Shown here piece by piece: positions 29,761-37,273 of a stretch of 64,000 nucleotides of DNA. Numbering within the stretch: position 1 is the stretch's first letter; every line of letters begins with the position of its first letter. Below the pieces are notes generated by a model that made no database searches, had not been told where the DNA came from, and saw nothing but the letters and a program-made list of their open reading frames with translations. Made by a program: the position numbers and the translations under genes. The stretch lies in NCBI GenBank assembly GCA_026003475.1, contig BPHJ01000001.1:2008501-2072500 (forward strand). Direction: 5' to 3'. This DNA comes from Candidatus Kapaibacterium sp. GTDB lineage: Bacteria > Bacteroidota > Ignavibacteria > Kapaibacteriales > NICIL-2.

Positions 29761-29936
29761 GCAGCATCAGGAAAAAAGTGCAACGTAGTATCCTCCGGCA
29801 AATGGTGCGCCAAATAACACCACTCTTGCAAAAATGTTGCACGCACCCTCTTCACACCTTCCTGGGACTCGAACTCATCCCACGCCGACAGTTGCCATAA
29901 ACAGCTCGCGCCAGCTACGGCAGAAAGCTGTGCCCG

Positions 29937-29944
29937 TAGTTTTG
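29937..29944 (+). promoter_or_regulatory. -7 element TAGTTTTG before the class-III aminotransferase
   Basis: Exact TAnnTTTG match ending 30 nt before the ATG at 29975. Its position favours that start over the upstream in-frame ATG at 29834, which would lie upstream of the promoter. Confidence 0.4.
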
Positions 29945-29974
29945 CACACAGTTTTCCACCATTCCACATCAAGT

Positions 29975-31207
29975 ATGCCCTCGCAGACCACCACTGCTGA
30001 GCTTATCGAACGCGAACAGCGTGTTCTCTATCCCATCTACCGACGGATACCGATTGCCATTGCCCGTGCCGAAGGCTGCTGGATCGAGGACGTCGAGGGT
30101 CGGCGCTACCTCGACATGATCAGCGGCATCGGCGTCAATGCACTGGGGCATGGGCATCGGCGCATCATCGAAGCCATAACCGGCCAAGCCAATCGCTACC
30201 TGCACGTGTCGAATTTGTTCTACCAAGAACCGCAAATCCTCCTTGCCGAGCGCCTCTGCCAGCGGACAGGTTATGCAGCGGTGGTGTATGCAAACTCGGG
30301 TGCGGAAGCATGGGAAGCTGCCCTCAAACTTGTCCGGCGTTGGGGTCACCTTCACGGTAAGCACGGGAAGGTACTCACCTTCACCGGTGGATTTCACGGA
30401 CGAACCTACGGCGCTCTCTCCGGAATGGAAAAGCCGCTCTACAAGGACGGCATGGGACCGTTTTTGCCGCAAATGCAGGTGCTTCCCTACAACGACCCTG
30501 ACGCACTCGAAGCTGCTGCCGATGCTACCACTGTTGCAGTGGGTCTGGAGTTCCTCCAAGGCGAAGGCGGCATCGTGGAAGCCCAGCCAGCATTTATCGA
30601 GCGCTTGGCGGCATTGCGCAAGCGCTACGGTTTCCTGGTCATTGCCGATGAAGTGCAAAGTGGCTGCGGCAGGACAGGCGACTTTTTCGCCTTCGAGCGG
30701 TACGGCTTTCGTCCGGACATCGTGACGATGGCAAAGGCAATTGGTGGTGGCTTGCCACTGGGTGCGGTCTTGGTCGCTGAGCATCTGCTGGGAGTCTGGC
30801 AGCGCGGGCAGCACGGCACCACCTTTGGCGGTAATCCGCTTGCCTGTGCCGCAGGGCTTGCTGTCCTCGATGCGCTCGACGAGGGCGTTTTCGAACACGT
30901 TCGCACCATGGGAGCGCTGATCCGCCACCGCTTGGAGAGGGTGGCATCAACGTTTCCAACCCTGGTGCGCTCGGTACGCGGACGCGGCTTGATGGCGGGA
31001 TTGGAGCTGTCCGAGGATGCAAGCGCGGTGCGGGATGGTCTCCTAGAACGGGGTGTCATCGCCAACGCCACGGCAACAACTGTCCTCCGCCTTTTGCCGC
31101 CTTTGATCATCACCGCAGAGGAATGGGCGTTCGCCGAGGAGGCACTCTCTGCGGTGCTTGCCGAGCGGGCTATGGCGCAAGCCGTTGCCGCAACCACCCC
31201 GTCGTAG
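29975..31207 (+). CDS. Class-III pyridoxal-phosphate aminotransferase (acetylornithine/ornithine type)
   Basis: 410 residues from ATG 29975, the normal ArgD/RocD length. Features are 'IEDVEGRRYLDMISGIGVNALGHGH', 'VVYANSGAEAWEAALKLVRRWG', 'FTGGFHGRTYGALSGM', the PLP-binding 'ADEVQSGCGRTG' and the Schiff-base Lys in 'DIVTMAKAIGGGLPLGAVL', then 'HGTTFGGNPLACAAGLAVLD'. It could be ArgD (arginine or lysine biosynthesis) or RocD (ornithine to glutamate semialdehyde). Arginase, which produces ornithine, is encoded 0.7 kb away and makes RocD plausible. The choice is open. Its 3' end overlaps the convergent pdxH by 38 bp. Confidence 0.85.
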   Translation: MPSQTTTAELIEREQRVLYPIYRRIPIAIARAEGCWIEDVEGRRYLDMISGIGVNALGHGHRRIIEAITGQANRYLHVSNLFYQEPQILLAERLCQRTGYAAVVYANSGAEAWEAALKLVRRWGHLHGKHGKVLTFTGGFHGRTYGALSGMEKPLYKDGMGPFLPQMQVLPYNDPDALEAAADATTVAVGLEFLQGEGGIVEAQPAFIERLAALRKRYGFLVIADEVQSGCGRTGDFFAFERYGFRPDIVTMAKAIGGGLPLGAVLVAEHLLGVWQRGQHGTTFGGNPLACAAGLAVLDALDEGVFEHVRTMGALIRHRLERVASTFPTLVRSVRGRGLMAGLELSEDASAVRDGLLERGVIANATATTVLRLLPPLIITAEEWAFAEEALSAVLAERAMAQAVAATTPS

Positions 31208-31814
31208 TCCGTTCGAAGCGGAAGCGGTCGTGCAGGCGATTTTCTCGTCCCTGCCAAAATTCCACCACGCGCGGTTCGACAGCGTAGCCACCCCACCACG
31301 GCGGCGGTGGAATTTGCTCGATGCCAGCAAATTGGTTCTCGATTTGTGCCACCGCCTCCTCCAGCTCTGCCCGACTCGACAGTGGCGTGCTCTGACGTGA
31401 TGCCCATGCCCCAATTTGCGCTCCCCGCGGACGGAGCGCAAAGTATGCCGCCACGGTCTCACGATCGAGCAACTGTGCCCGCCCTTCGATCCGCACCTGC
31501 CGTTCCAGCTCTGCCCAGTAGAACAGCAGTGCAACGTTCGGATTGACCGCAATTGCGCGGGCTTTGGCGCTTTCGATGTTCGTGTAGAACTGCAAGCAAC
31601 CGTTCTCGATACCTTTTAGCAGCACCATTCGCACGGTGGGGTTTCCATCGGCTGTTGCAAGTGCCATGGCAGTCGGTTCGGGCACAGCGGCACGAATGGC
31701 ATCCTCGAGCCAGCACTGCAACTGCTCGATTGGATCGGCGGCAATAGTGGATTCATCCAACCGAGCGGACCGGTACTCGCGCCGTATCGCGGCAAGCTGA
31801 TCGCTGGTGAGCAT
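31170..31814 (-). CDS. pdxH: Pyridoxamine 5'-phosphate oxidase
   Basis: 214 residues. It oxidises pyridoxamine or pyridoxine phosphate to PLP with FMN. Hallmarks are 'PTVRMVLLKGIENGCLQFYTNIES', 'FYWAELERQVRIEGRAQLLD', 'RPRGAQIGAWASRQS' and the C-terminal signature 'VEFWQGRENRLHDRFRFER'. It provides the cofactor for the convergent aminotransferase, with which it overlaps tail to tail. A TAGTTTTG element lies 29 nt before the start. Confidence 0.96.
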   Translation of the reverse strand: MLTSDQLAAIRREYRSARLDESTIAADPIEQLQCWLEDAIRAAVPEPTAMALATADGNPTVRMVLLKGIENGCLQFYTNIESAKARAIAVNPNVALLFYWAELERQVRIEGRAQLLDRETVAAYFALRPRGAQIGAWASRQSTPLSSRAELEEAVAQIENQFAGIEQIPPPPWWGGYAVEPRVVEFWQGRENRLHDRFRFERTTTGWLRQRLAP

Positions 31815-31842
31815 AGCAGATGCGATAATCGAACCAATAGTG

Positions 31843-31850
31843 CAAAACTA
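31843..31850 (-). promoter_or_regulatory. -7 element TAGTTTTG before pdxH
   Basis: Minus-strand exact TAnnTTTG match, 29 nt upstream of the pdxH start at 31814. Confidence 0.4.
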
Positions 31851-31922
31851 CTCCACCATCCGAACAGAGCAGGGCTCGTATTTTGCTGTCGTGTTGAGTT
31901 CGCGTTGGTCTGGTAGCAGCAC

Positions 31923-32834
31923 ATGAGCAAGCAGGTTCGCCTGATTGGTTTTCCCAGTGACTTAGGTGCAGGTCGCCGTGGTGTGGACATGGGACCAAGC
32001 GCCCTCCGCATTGCCGGCATCGCGGCAGCCGTGGAAGCCCTGGGGCACCGCGTCAGCGATGATGGCGATATTCCCGTCCGCGGACAGGAGGTGCAACGCA
32101 TCGTCAACCCACGGCTCAAGTATTTGCCGGAGATCGTCCGTGCCTCGCGGTTACTGGCAGGGCGCGTCGCAACTGCTCTCCACGAGGGCGCCTTCCCGAT
32201 TGTGCTCGGCGGGGACCATTCACTCGGCATCGGATCGGTTGCAGGTGCAAGCTCCTACTGCCGCGACACCGGCAAACGACTCGGCGTCATATGGATTGAT
32301 GCCCATGCCGACATGAATACACCCGAAACTACTCCCTCCGGGAACATCCACGGTATGCCACTGGCCGTTGCAATGGGATTCGGAACTCAGCGCTTGATCA
32401 GCATTGCTGGCTTTGGTCCGAAAGTTGCACCGGAACATGTGGCGCTCATCGGTGTTCGCTCGGTTGACCCCGGCGAACGCGACTTGATTGCCCGTTTGCC
32501 CATGCTGACCTATCCCATGCCCGAAGTTGACAAGCGCGGCATCCATACCGTCGTCGAAGAGGTGCTCGATCGTTTTCGCCGGACGGTTGACCACGTCCAC
32601 GTCAGCTTCGATCTCGATAGCGTGGACCCGTCGCTGGCGCCCGGTGTTGGAACTCCGGTATCGGGTGGTTTGACGTTTCGGGAGGCACACCTTGCGATGG
32701 AAATTCTCGCCGAATCGGGCATGATCGGATCGCTCGACGTTGCAGAAGTCAATCCCATTTTGGACGTGCGGAATGCGACAGCGCTGTTTGCCGTCGAAAT
32801 CGTTGCTTCGCTGCTGGGCAAGCGGATTTTGTAG
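31923..32834 (+). CDS. rocF: Arginase (ureohydrolase family)
   Basis: 303 residues. The binuclear Mn site is intact: 'VLGGDHSLGIGS', 'WIDAHADMNTPETTPSGNIHGMPLA' and 'SFDLDSVDPSLAPGVGTPVSGGLTFREAH'. The N-terminus 'VRLIGFPSDLGAGRRGVDMGPSALR' and the 'SGNIHGMPL' loop favour arginase over agmatinase. It hydrolyses L-arginine to ornithine and urea, linking it to the nearby class-III aminotransferase. The last 62 bp appear to overlap the start of the next gene. Confidence 0.93.
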   Translation: MSKQVRLIGFPSDLGAGRRGVDMGPSALRIAGIAAAVEALGHRVSDDGDIPVRGQEVQRIVNPRLKYLPEIVRASRLLAGRVATALHEGAFPIVLGGDHSLGIGSVAGASSYCRDTGKRLGVIWIDAHADMNTPETTPSGNIHGMPLAVAMGFGTQRLISIAGFGPKVAPEHVALIGVRSVDPGERDLIARLPMLTYPMPEVDKRGIHTVVEEVLDRFRRTVDHVHVSFDLDSVDPSLAPGVGTPVSGGLTFREAHLAMEILAESGMIGSLDVAEVNPILDVRNATALFAVEIVASLLGKRIL

Positions 32835-33567
32835 CTTGGTGGTGGCCGTAAGCGTCCTATGCGCGCAGCCATCTGCCCAACCACCAACGAGCCGCTACCC
32901 ATTGGTAATTGGCGCCAGCGGTGGTGTTGCCTTCGGCATCGGGAGTGCCGCACTGTTCGACGCGTACCGTCAGGCGACCGGACTCCGGAATAACGACTTC
33001 GACGTTCCGCTCGTTGCTGGCGCTGTTGCATTGGTCGAGCTTGGGGGCATGCGTATCGGTGCTGCTGTCGACTACTTCCGTGCCCAGAGTCTGGAGCGTG
33101 GTACATCACCATCCTCACCGGAGCGGGTTCTCCAGGAGCAGTTGCAATTGGAAATGCTCCCGCTCATGCTGACGCTGGAATGGGAGCCCTGGCGCCAACA
33201 GTTTCGGTCGTATCTTAGCGCTGCAGTCGGGGCTGCGATCGCTCGCTTCCGCTGGTACGAGCGCAGTTGGAATGCTGGTCAACTCGAACGTGACCAGGCA
33301 CGCGCCGACATCCGACAGACCGTCCCTGCGCTGCGGGTGGGGGCCGGAACACACCTGCTCTTCGACGCGCTGCAGGAATCGCCTGTTCGCGGTGCACTGA
33401 CGCTCGAGCTGCGCTACACATACAGCCCCGTTCGAGCAGCAGCGCTGGCCAGCTTTGCCGATGGCTCCACCAGCGGAACCGAGCAATGGAAACGCGACCT
33501 CATCGTCGGTGGAAGTGCGCTGATGCTCACCATCGGCGCGCGATTCCAGCTTGGTCGGTCCCCGTAA
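32773..33567 (+). CDS. Small outer-membrane beta-barrel protein, unknown function
   Basis: The best start is ATG 32773, inside the arginase gene, because it supplies a signal peptide (MRQRCLPSKSLLRCWASGFC followed by SLVVAVSVLCAQ). GTG codons at 32839/32842 are alternatives that would avoid the overlap. The mature part of about 230 residues alternates Gly/aromatic strands ('LVIGASGGVAFGIGSAALFDAYRQ', 'LTLELRYTYSPV') and ends 'SALMLTIGARFQLGRSP', typical of an outer-membrane porin-family barrel. I recognise no specific family. Confidence 0.6.
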   Translation: MRQRCLPSKSLLRCWASGFCSLVVAVSVLCAQPSAQPPTSRYPLVIGASGGVAFGIGSAALFDAYRQATGLRNNDFDVPLVAGAVALVELGGMRIGAAVDYFRAQSLERGTSPSSPERVLQEQLQLEMLPLMLTLEWEPWRQQFRSYLSAAVGAAIARFRWYERSWNAGQLERDQARADIRQTVPALRVGAGTHLLFDALQESPVRGALTLELRYTYSPVRAAALASFADGSTSGTEQWKRDLIVGGSALMLTIGARFQLGRSP

Positions 33568-33594
33568 TGTTTTTCCACTTCGAGGAGTGCGGCG

Positions 33595-33882
33595 ATGAAA
33601 CTCACCATCACTTCCCGCCACTTCAAAGCGGGCGATGAACTCGAATCCCTCGTCCGCGACGCACTGGAGCATGTGCGCTCGTTCCACGACAGCATCATCG
33701 GTGCCGACGTGGTGCTCGAGCGCACCAGCGGCGCCTGCAGCGCCGAATTTGTGCTCAAGCTCAACGGGAAAACCCTCGTCGCAAAAGAGACCGCCGAGGA
33801 TTTTTTCAAAGCCATCCACGGCGCACGCGAAGCGCTCGTGCGCCAAGTTCGTAAACTCAAAACAAAAGAGCATCGCTGGTAG
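33595..33882 (+). CDS. hpf: Ribosome hibernation-promoting factor (short HPF/RaiA family)
   Basis: 95 residues after a GAGGAG-type ribosome-binding site. 'MKLTITSRHFKAGDELESLVRDALEHVRSF' and 'KTLVAKETAEDFFKAIHGAREALVRQVRKLK' fit the beta-alpha-beta-beta-beta-alpha fold of HPF/YfiA. The long-form C-terminal dimerisation domain is absent, so this is a short type. It binds the 30S decoding region during slow growth. It starts 27 bp after the barrel gene and may be cotranscribed with it. Confidence 0.9.
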   Translation: MKLTITSRHFKAGDELESLVRDALEHVRSFHDSIIGADVVLERTSGACSAEFVLKLNGKTLVAKETAEDFFKAIHGAREALVRQVRKLKTKEHRW

Positions 33883-33888
33883 CAACCC

Positions 33889-34548
33889 TCACCGCTTGAT
33901 GGCAACGGTCATCCCGTCGCCAGTAGGAATCATCGCTGTGCGCAGTCCCGGATGAGCAGCGATGCGGCGGTTGTATTCTTGCAATGCCTGCACATTGGCA
34001 GGTTCGAACGTTGGGTTCTGCTCGGCAATGTGTCCCCACGCCAGTGTGTTGTCAGCAATGATCAACCCACCGGAGCGCACTCGCCCATAGCAGCGCTCCA
34101 GATAGTTCCCGTAGTTCGGTTTGTCGGCATCAATGAAGACCGCATCGAAGAGTGGTTCCATCGGCAGCTGGTCAAGCACCTCCAATGCTGCACCACACCG
34201 GACCTCGATGCGGTCGGCAAGGCCTGCTCGCGTAGCCTGACGTTCGATGAAGGCACAGTAGGTGGGATTGATCTCGACGCACACAACTTTTCCCGTTGGG
34301 GGTAATGCCCGCGCCATCACGATAGCGCTGTAGCCGCCAAGGGAGCCAATCTCGAGCACGCGTTCGGCACCAATAGCCATGAGCAATACCTGCAGCACTG
34401 CTCCTTGCGCGCCACTAATGTGGATTGCTGGCATGCCGGCAGCAGCAGCTTCCTGGCGCAGTTGCCGTAGAATCTCGTCTTCGGCACTAAACAGCGTCTC
34501 AATGTACGCTGCAATTGGTTCGGTGACGGGAGTAAACGTTGCGGACAT
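33889..34548 (-). CDS. SAM-dependent O-methyltransferase (COMT/TylM-like, Methyltransf_3)
   Basis: 219 residues with the full family pattern: 'GAQGAVLQVLLMAIGAERVLEIGSLGGYSAIVMA' (motif I), 'GKVVCVEINPTYC', metal and substrate site 'DAVFIDADKPNYGNYLE' and 'SGGLIIADNTLAWG'. These Mg-dependent enzymes methylate catechol-like or other small hydroxylated molecules. The physiological substrate is unknown and no pathway genes are adjacent. Confidence 0.9.
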   Translation of the reverse strand: MSATFTPVTEPIAAYIETLFSAEDEILRQLRQEAAAAGMPAIHISGAQGAVLQVLLMAIGAERVLEIGSLGGYSAIVMARALPPTGKVVCVEINPTYCAFIERQATRAGLADRIEVRCGAALEVLDQLPMEPLFDAVFIDADKPNYGNYLERCYGRVRSGGLIIADNTLAWGHIAEQNPTFEPANVQALQEYNRRIAAHPGLRTAMIPTGDGMTVAIKR

Positions 34549-34612
34549 TGGCGCTCCAGAGAGTGTGAATGGACGATTGCAGCTGCTGGCAGCGGTGGCA
34601 CAGGGCCGCGCT

Positions 34613-35560
34613 CTATGGACGTGTGCCTAAGCGCACGTTGACGTTGATGCCATACCGGCTGATGGTATCTACCAAGCCACCAAGACGGCGGAATGTTGTA
34701 TCGAGGCTGCTGGCGAAGCGTTCGTCGTAGAGCAGCTTGCCGAGCACAGTCCGTTGCATGCGGAGCTGGCTGAGCATCGCGTTGAGTTCGGTCAGAGTGG
34801 TGTCGGCAGCCGTTGCCAAATGGGTCGCTTTCTGCGCGAGCGTTTCTACCTGGAGGCTGGCGCGGTCGAGCCGCTCGAGCAAGCGTTCGACGGTCGGCCG
34901 ATTGTGCTCGACGGCATCGCGGAGTTGCGCGGTCGTGGCGCCGACATCGGCAACGATACGGTCGAGAGCAGCAGAGTGCTCGCCGACAAACTGCCGAAGC
35001 TCGGCAACCAGCTCGCTTGTCTGCGTCACGATGTGCCGGAGTTGTGCTTGCACCACACCATCAGCCAGGAGTGCGTTTGCAGCGCCAACAGTTGTGTCGA
35101 GCCGTTCGAATAGCCGCCGGGCATCCGTGGCGAGCATACCGAACTGACCAATCAGCATGGTCACATCTGCTTGCGGCTCACCCCGAAGCACCGCACCATT
35201 CCAGGGCGTCGGGCTGGTTCCGGGCAGAATATCGAGACGCTTGCCACCGGTGATTTCCAGCATAGCAATCTGTGCCCGTGCATCGGCGCGAAGCATCGAA
35301 CCGTCCTCGAGACCAGCAACGATGAGCACCGAATCGCCATCGGGTCGAACGCTCAAGACGCTACCCTGCTTGATGCCATTGATCCAGACGGGGGCACCTG
35401 CTTCGAGCCCAGCAGCAGACGCTGCGCGAACGTGCACCTGAACCGGTGCGGTGGCAATACGAACGCCACGTCCGATGGTAATACCTGCCAGGAGCAAAAG
35501 CGCCGCTACCAGCGCGATCGCACCAACTTTGATGTATGTTCGTTGTTCGGAGCCGTACAT
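34613..35560 (-). CDS. MlaD/MCE-domain lipid-transport substrate-binding protein
   Basis: 315 residues. One N-terminal membrane anchor (IKVGAIALVAALLLLAGITIG) is followed by an MCE domain (about 38-115: 'VHVRAASAAGLEAGAPVWINGIKQGSVLSV') and a long helical tail (about 150-290) typical of periplasmic MCE proteins. In the Mla system MlaD hexamers shuttle phospholipids with the MlaFE ABC transporter. An mlaE permease fragment is at the left edge of the window, 34 kb away; whether they work together is unknown. Confidence 0.87.
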   Translation of the reverse strand: MYGSEQRTYIKVGAIALVAALLLLAGITIGRGVRIATAPVQVHVRAASAAGLEAGAPVWINGIKQGSVLSVRPDGDSVLIVAGLEDGSMLRADARAQIAMLEITGGKRLDILPGTSPTPWNGAVLRGEPQADVTMLIGQFGMLATDARRLFERLDTTVGAANALLADGVVQAQLRHIVTQTSELVAELRQFVGEHSAALDRIVADVGATTAQLRDAVEHNRPTVERLLERLDRASLQVETLAQKATHLATAADTTLTELNAMLSQLRMQRTVLGKLLYDERFASSLDTTFRRLGGLVDTISRYGINVNVRLGTRP

Positions 35561-35678
35561 GGAGGGTTGCCAAAGAGTACCGTAATCACTGCCGCTGCCA
35601 CGATGGTGCTCGCAGCACGCATTGCAGCGAAATTACGCCCCCCTTCTCCCACCGCGGTGGCACAGAGCTGGACAGCTC

Positions 35679-36089
35679 TCAGAATGGCACGTCCTCGGAC
35701 GGGGATGCTTGCTCTGTGTCGGGAGTGGTTTCCTGCCCGCTTGGTGGTGTTTCTTTCCGGCCATCGAGCACGATGATAGTCTCGGCAACGATCTCGACGG
35801 CTGTGCGCTTGGTGCCACTGCTATCCTCGTAGTTGCGCGACCGAATGCGTCCCTCGATAAAGAGCCGCGTGCCGCGTTGGATTTGGCGTTCGCTCAGCTC
35901 GGCCAGATGACGCCATGCGACGATCGTATGCCATTCGGTGACTTCCTGGTACTGGCCTTCTTGATTGCGCCAGGATTCATTGGTCGCAAAGCTGAATTGT
36001 GCCACTGGCACCCCCGCTGGCGTGTAGCGGATTTCTGGGTCCTTACCCACGTTGCCAATCAGCAACACTTTGTTGAGGCTGCGAGCCAT
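35679..36089 (-). CDS. ssb: Single-stranded DNA-binding protein
   Basis: 136 residues. The OB-fold core 'LNKVLLIGNVGKDPEIRYTPAGVPVAQFSFATNE', 'TEWHTIVAWRHLAE' and 'GTRLFIEGRIRSRNYED' is followed by an acidic linker and the C-terminal protein-interaction tip 'SEDVPF', the usual D-x-P-F. It coats ssDNA in replication and repair. A near-consensus TAATTTTC lies about 36 nt upstream. Confidence 0.96.
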   Translation of the reverse strand: MARSLNKVLLIGNVGKDPEIRYTPAGVPVAQFSFATNESWRNQEGQYQEVTEWHTIVAWRHLAELSERQIQRGTRLFIEGRIRSRNYEDSSGTKRTAVEIVAETIIVLDGRKETPPSGQETTPDTEQASPSEDVPF

Positions 36090-36162
36090 GCTCGTATCCT
36101 CCCAAGAGGTCCGACATGTTCGGCGCGAAAATTACGCAATTGGGAGGTTAGTACCAAGCCCG

Positions 36163-36462
36163 TCAGGCTGGGGTGTTAGCCACTTCCTGCGAGCCGCTGG
36201 TGCTATCGAGATCGCGGAGAAGGCGCTGAGCAACGGCTTGGAGGACTTGGGGCGAGTTATAGAATCCCGCCTCAATGCCTGCCTGAATTCGCTGCCGCTT
36301 GGCAAGCTCCGGGTTGCGGAGTGCCGCACGAGCTTCGTCGGACAGCTCAATGCGATCGCTCTGTTGTGGGGGAGTCGTCGGTTCCGACGGCGCTTGCTTC
36401 GAGCCTGTCTGGTTGGGCACAAGGGGCGATAGGTCCGGTTTTCCGTCAATCGAGCGAATCAT
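36163..36462 (-). CDS. flgM: FlgM-like anti-sigma-28 factor
   Basis: 99 residues from the ATG at 36462, which overlaps the previous stop as ATGA; longer readings extend into another gene. The C-terminal half 'DRIELSDEARAALRNPELAKRQRIQAGIEAGFYNSPQVLQAVAQRLLRDL' has the FlgM pattern (D.V.LS..A......R...I..I..G.Y......A..LL). The N-terminus is Pro/Ser/Thr-rich and disordered, as in known FlgM. It would hold sigma-28 inactive until exported through the completed hook. It is the last gene of a cluster whose promoter looks sigma-28-dependent, which would give negative feedback. Confidence 0.7.
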   Translation of the reverse strand: MIRSIDGKPDLSPLVPNQTGSKQAPSEPTTPPQQSDRIELSDEARAALRNPELAKRQRIQAGIEAGFYNSPQVLQAVAQRLLRDLDSTSGSQEVANTPA

Positions 36463-36839
36463 AGAGCACCTCGTTGGTAGATGAGCAGTGACTGTTGGGC
36501 AATCCGTTGTCGTAAGTGTTCTCCTGCACGGTTGACCATCGTCCGGAGCAATTCTGCACGGTGCTGGTCGTGGGTGCGGAGACGAGCAAGGGCATCCTGC
36601 CAGTGCCGACGCCCCGATGCCATGGCGCGCTTGCCCTGCGGCGACGCGCACCACGCAACGAACGCATCAACAACTGTGCCACGTGCCTGCAGCAGCGCAG
36701 CAATCGCTGCAAGGATCGGTTCTCGTTCCTGGACCGAGTCGCATGCCTCGAACGCACGGAGCAATGCATCCATCTCAGCGCCGAGTCGTTCCAACTCGCC
36801 CAGCAACGCGGCGGGGTCCGACGGTTTAGACACGTTCAT
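36459..36839 (-). CDS. FlgN/FliT-like flagellar export chaperone, tentative
   Basis: 126 residues, almost entirely helical ('LLGELERLGAEMDALLRAFEAC', 'REPILAAIAALLQARGTVVDAFVAW', 'LLRTMVNRAGEHLRQRIAQQSLLI'). Family assignment rests on size, helicity and place between flaG and flgM. FlgN and FliT are short helical chaperones for hook-associated proteins or FliD. It overlaps flaG by 14 bp and flgM by 4 bp, indicating coupled translation. Confidence 0.5.
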   Translation of the reverse strand: MNVSKPSDPAALLGELERLGAEMDALLRAFEACDSVQEREPILAAIAALLQARGTVVDAFVAWCASPQGKRAMASGRRHWQDALARLRTHDQHRAELLRTMVNRAGEHLRQRIAQQSLLIYQRGAL

Positions 36840-37206
36840 CGGTCACCGCACCACGGTCGCGAACCATACGGCTGATCATCCGCGAAATGCGCAGCGCCTC
36901 TTCGGGAGGAATCTGGCGAATGACCTCCTTGGTTTGCGGATCAACAATTTTGATGACCGTTCGCCGGGTCTCTTTGTCCACGGCAAACTGAATCTGGCGC
37001 TGTGCAACCTCCAGAGTCACATTCGCACTGCTTGCGGCCGCCGTCTGCTGCGAGGACTGCTGCAGCGTATCCTGGGTGCTCTGGTCAGCCGTCTGCTGGT
37101 GCTGCGGTGCCGTCGCATCGCTCGATTCGATCGAGCGCTGCGGAACCACCGGCTGCTCGATCATGCGTACCGGAGGAGTTGCCTGTACTGCACTGAGCTG
37201 ATTCAT
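36826..37206 (-). CDS. flaG: FlaG-family flagellar protein
   Basis: The chosen start (37206, MNQLSAVQATPPV) gives 126 residues; an ATG at 37248 is possible. A Gln/Ser-rich disordered N-terminus is followed by the FlaG domain 'LEVAQRQIQFAVDKETRRTVIKIVDPQTKEVIRQIPPEEALRI'. The 'IQFxVD....VIxIVDPxTxEVIRQIPPEE' core is diagnostic. FlaG affects filament length. It lies directly downstream of fliD, as in many flagellar operons. Confidence 0.87.
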   Translation of the reverse strand: MNQLSAVQATPPVRMIEQPVVPQRSIESSDATAPQHQQTADQSTQDTLQQSSQQTAAASSANVTLEVAQRQIQFAVDKETRRTVIKIVDPQTKEVIRQIPPEEALRISRMISRMVRDRGAVTDERV

Positions 37207-37273
37207 GGAAGGATCTCCAGTGTGGGACATACCCACTGTTTGTGCCAACTGCGTGTTCCTACTGCTGGTGCCA

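Noticed and set aside
30639-31407. Minus-strand ORFs opposite the aminotransferase (for example 30625-31407)
   Set aside because: Shadow frames rich in Arg/Ser/Pro that overlap the aminotransferase and pdxH; no signal of selection or domain.
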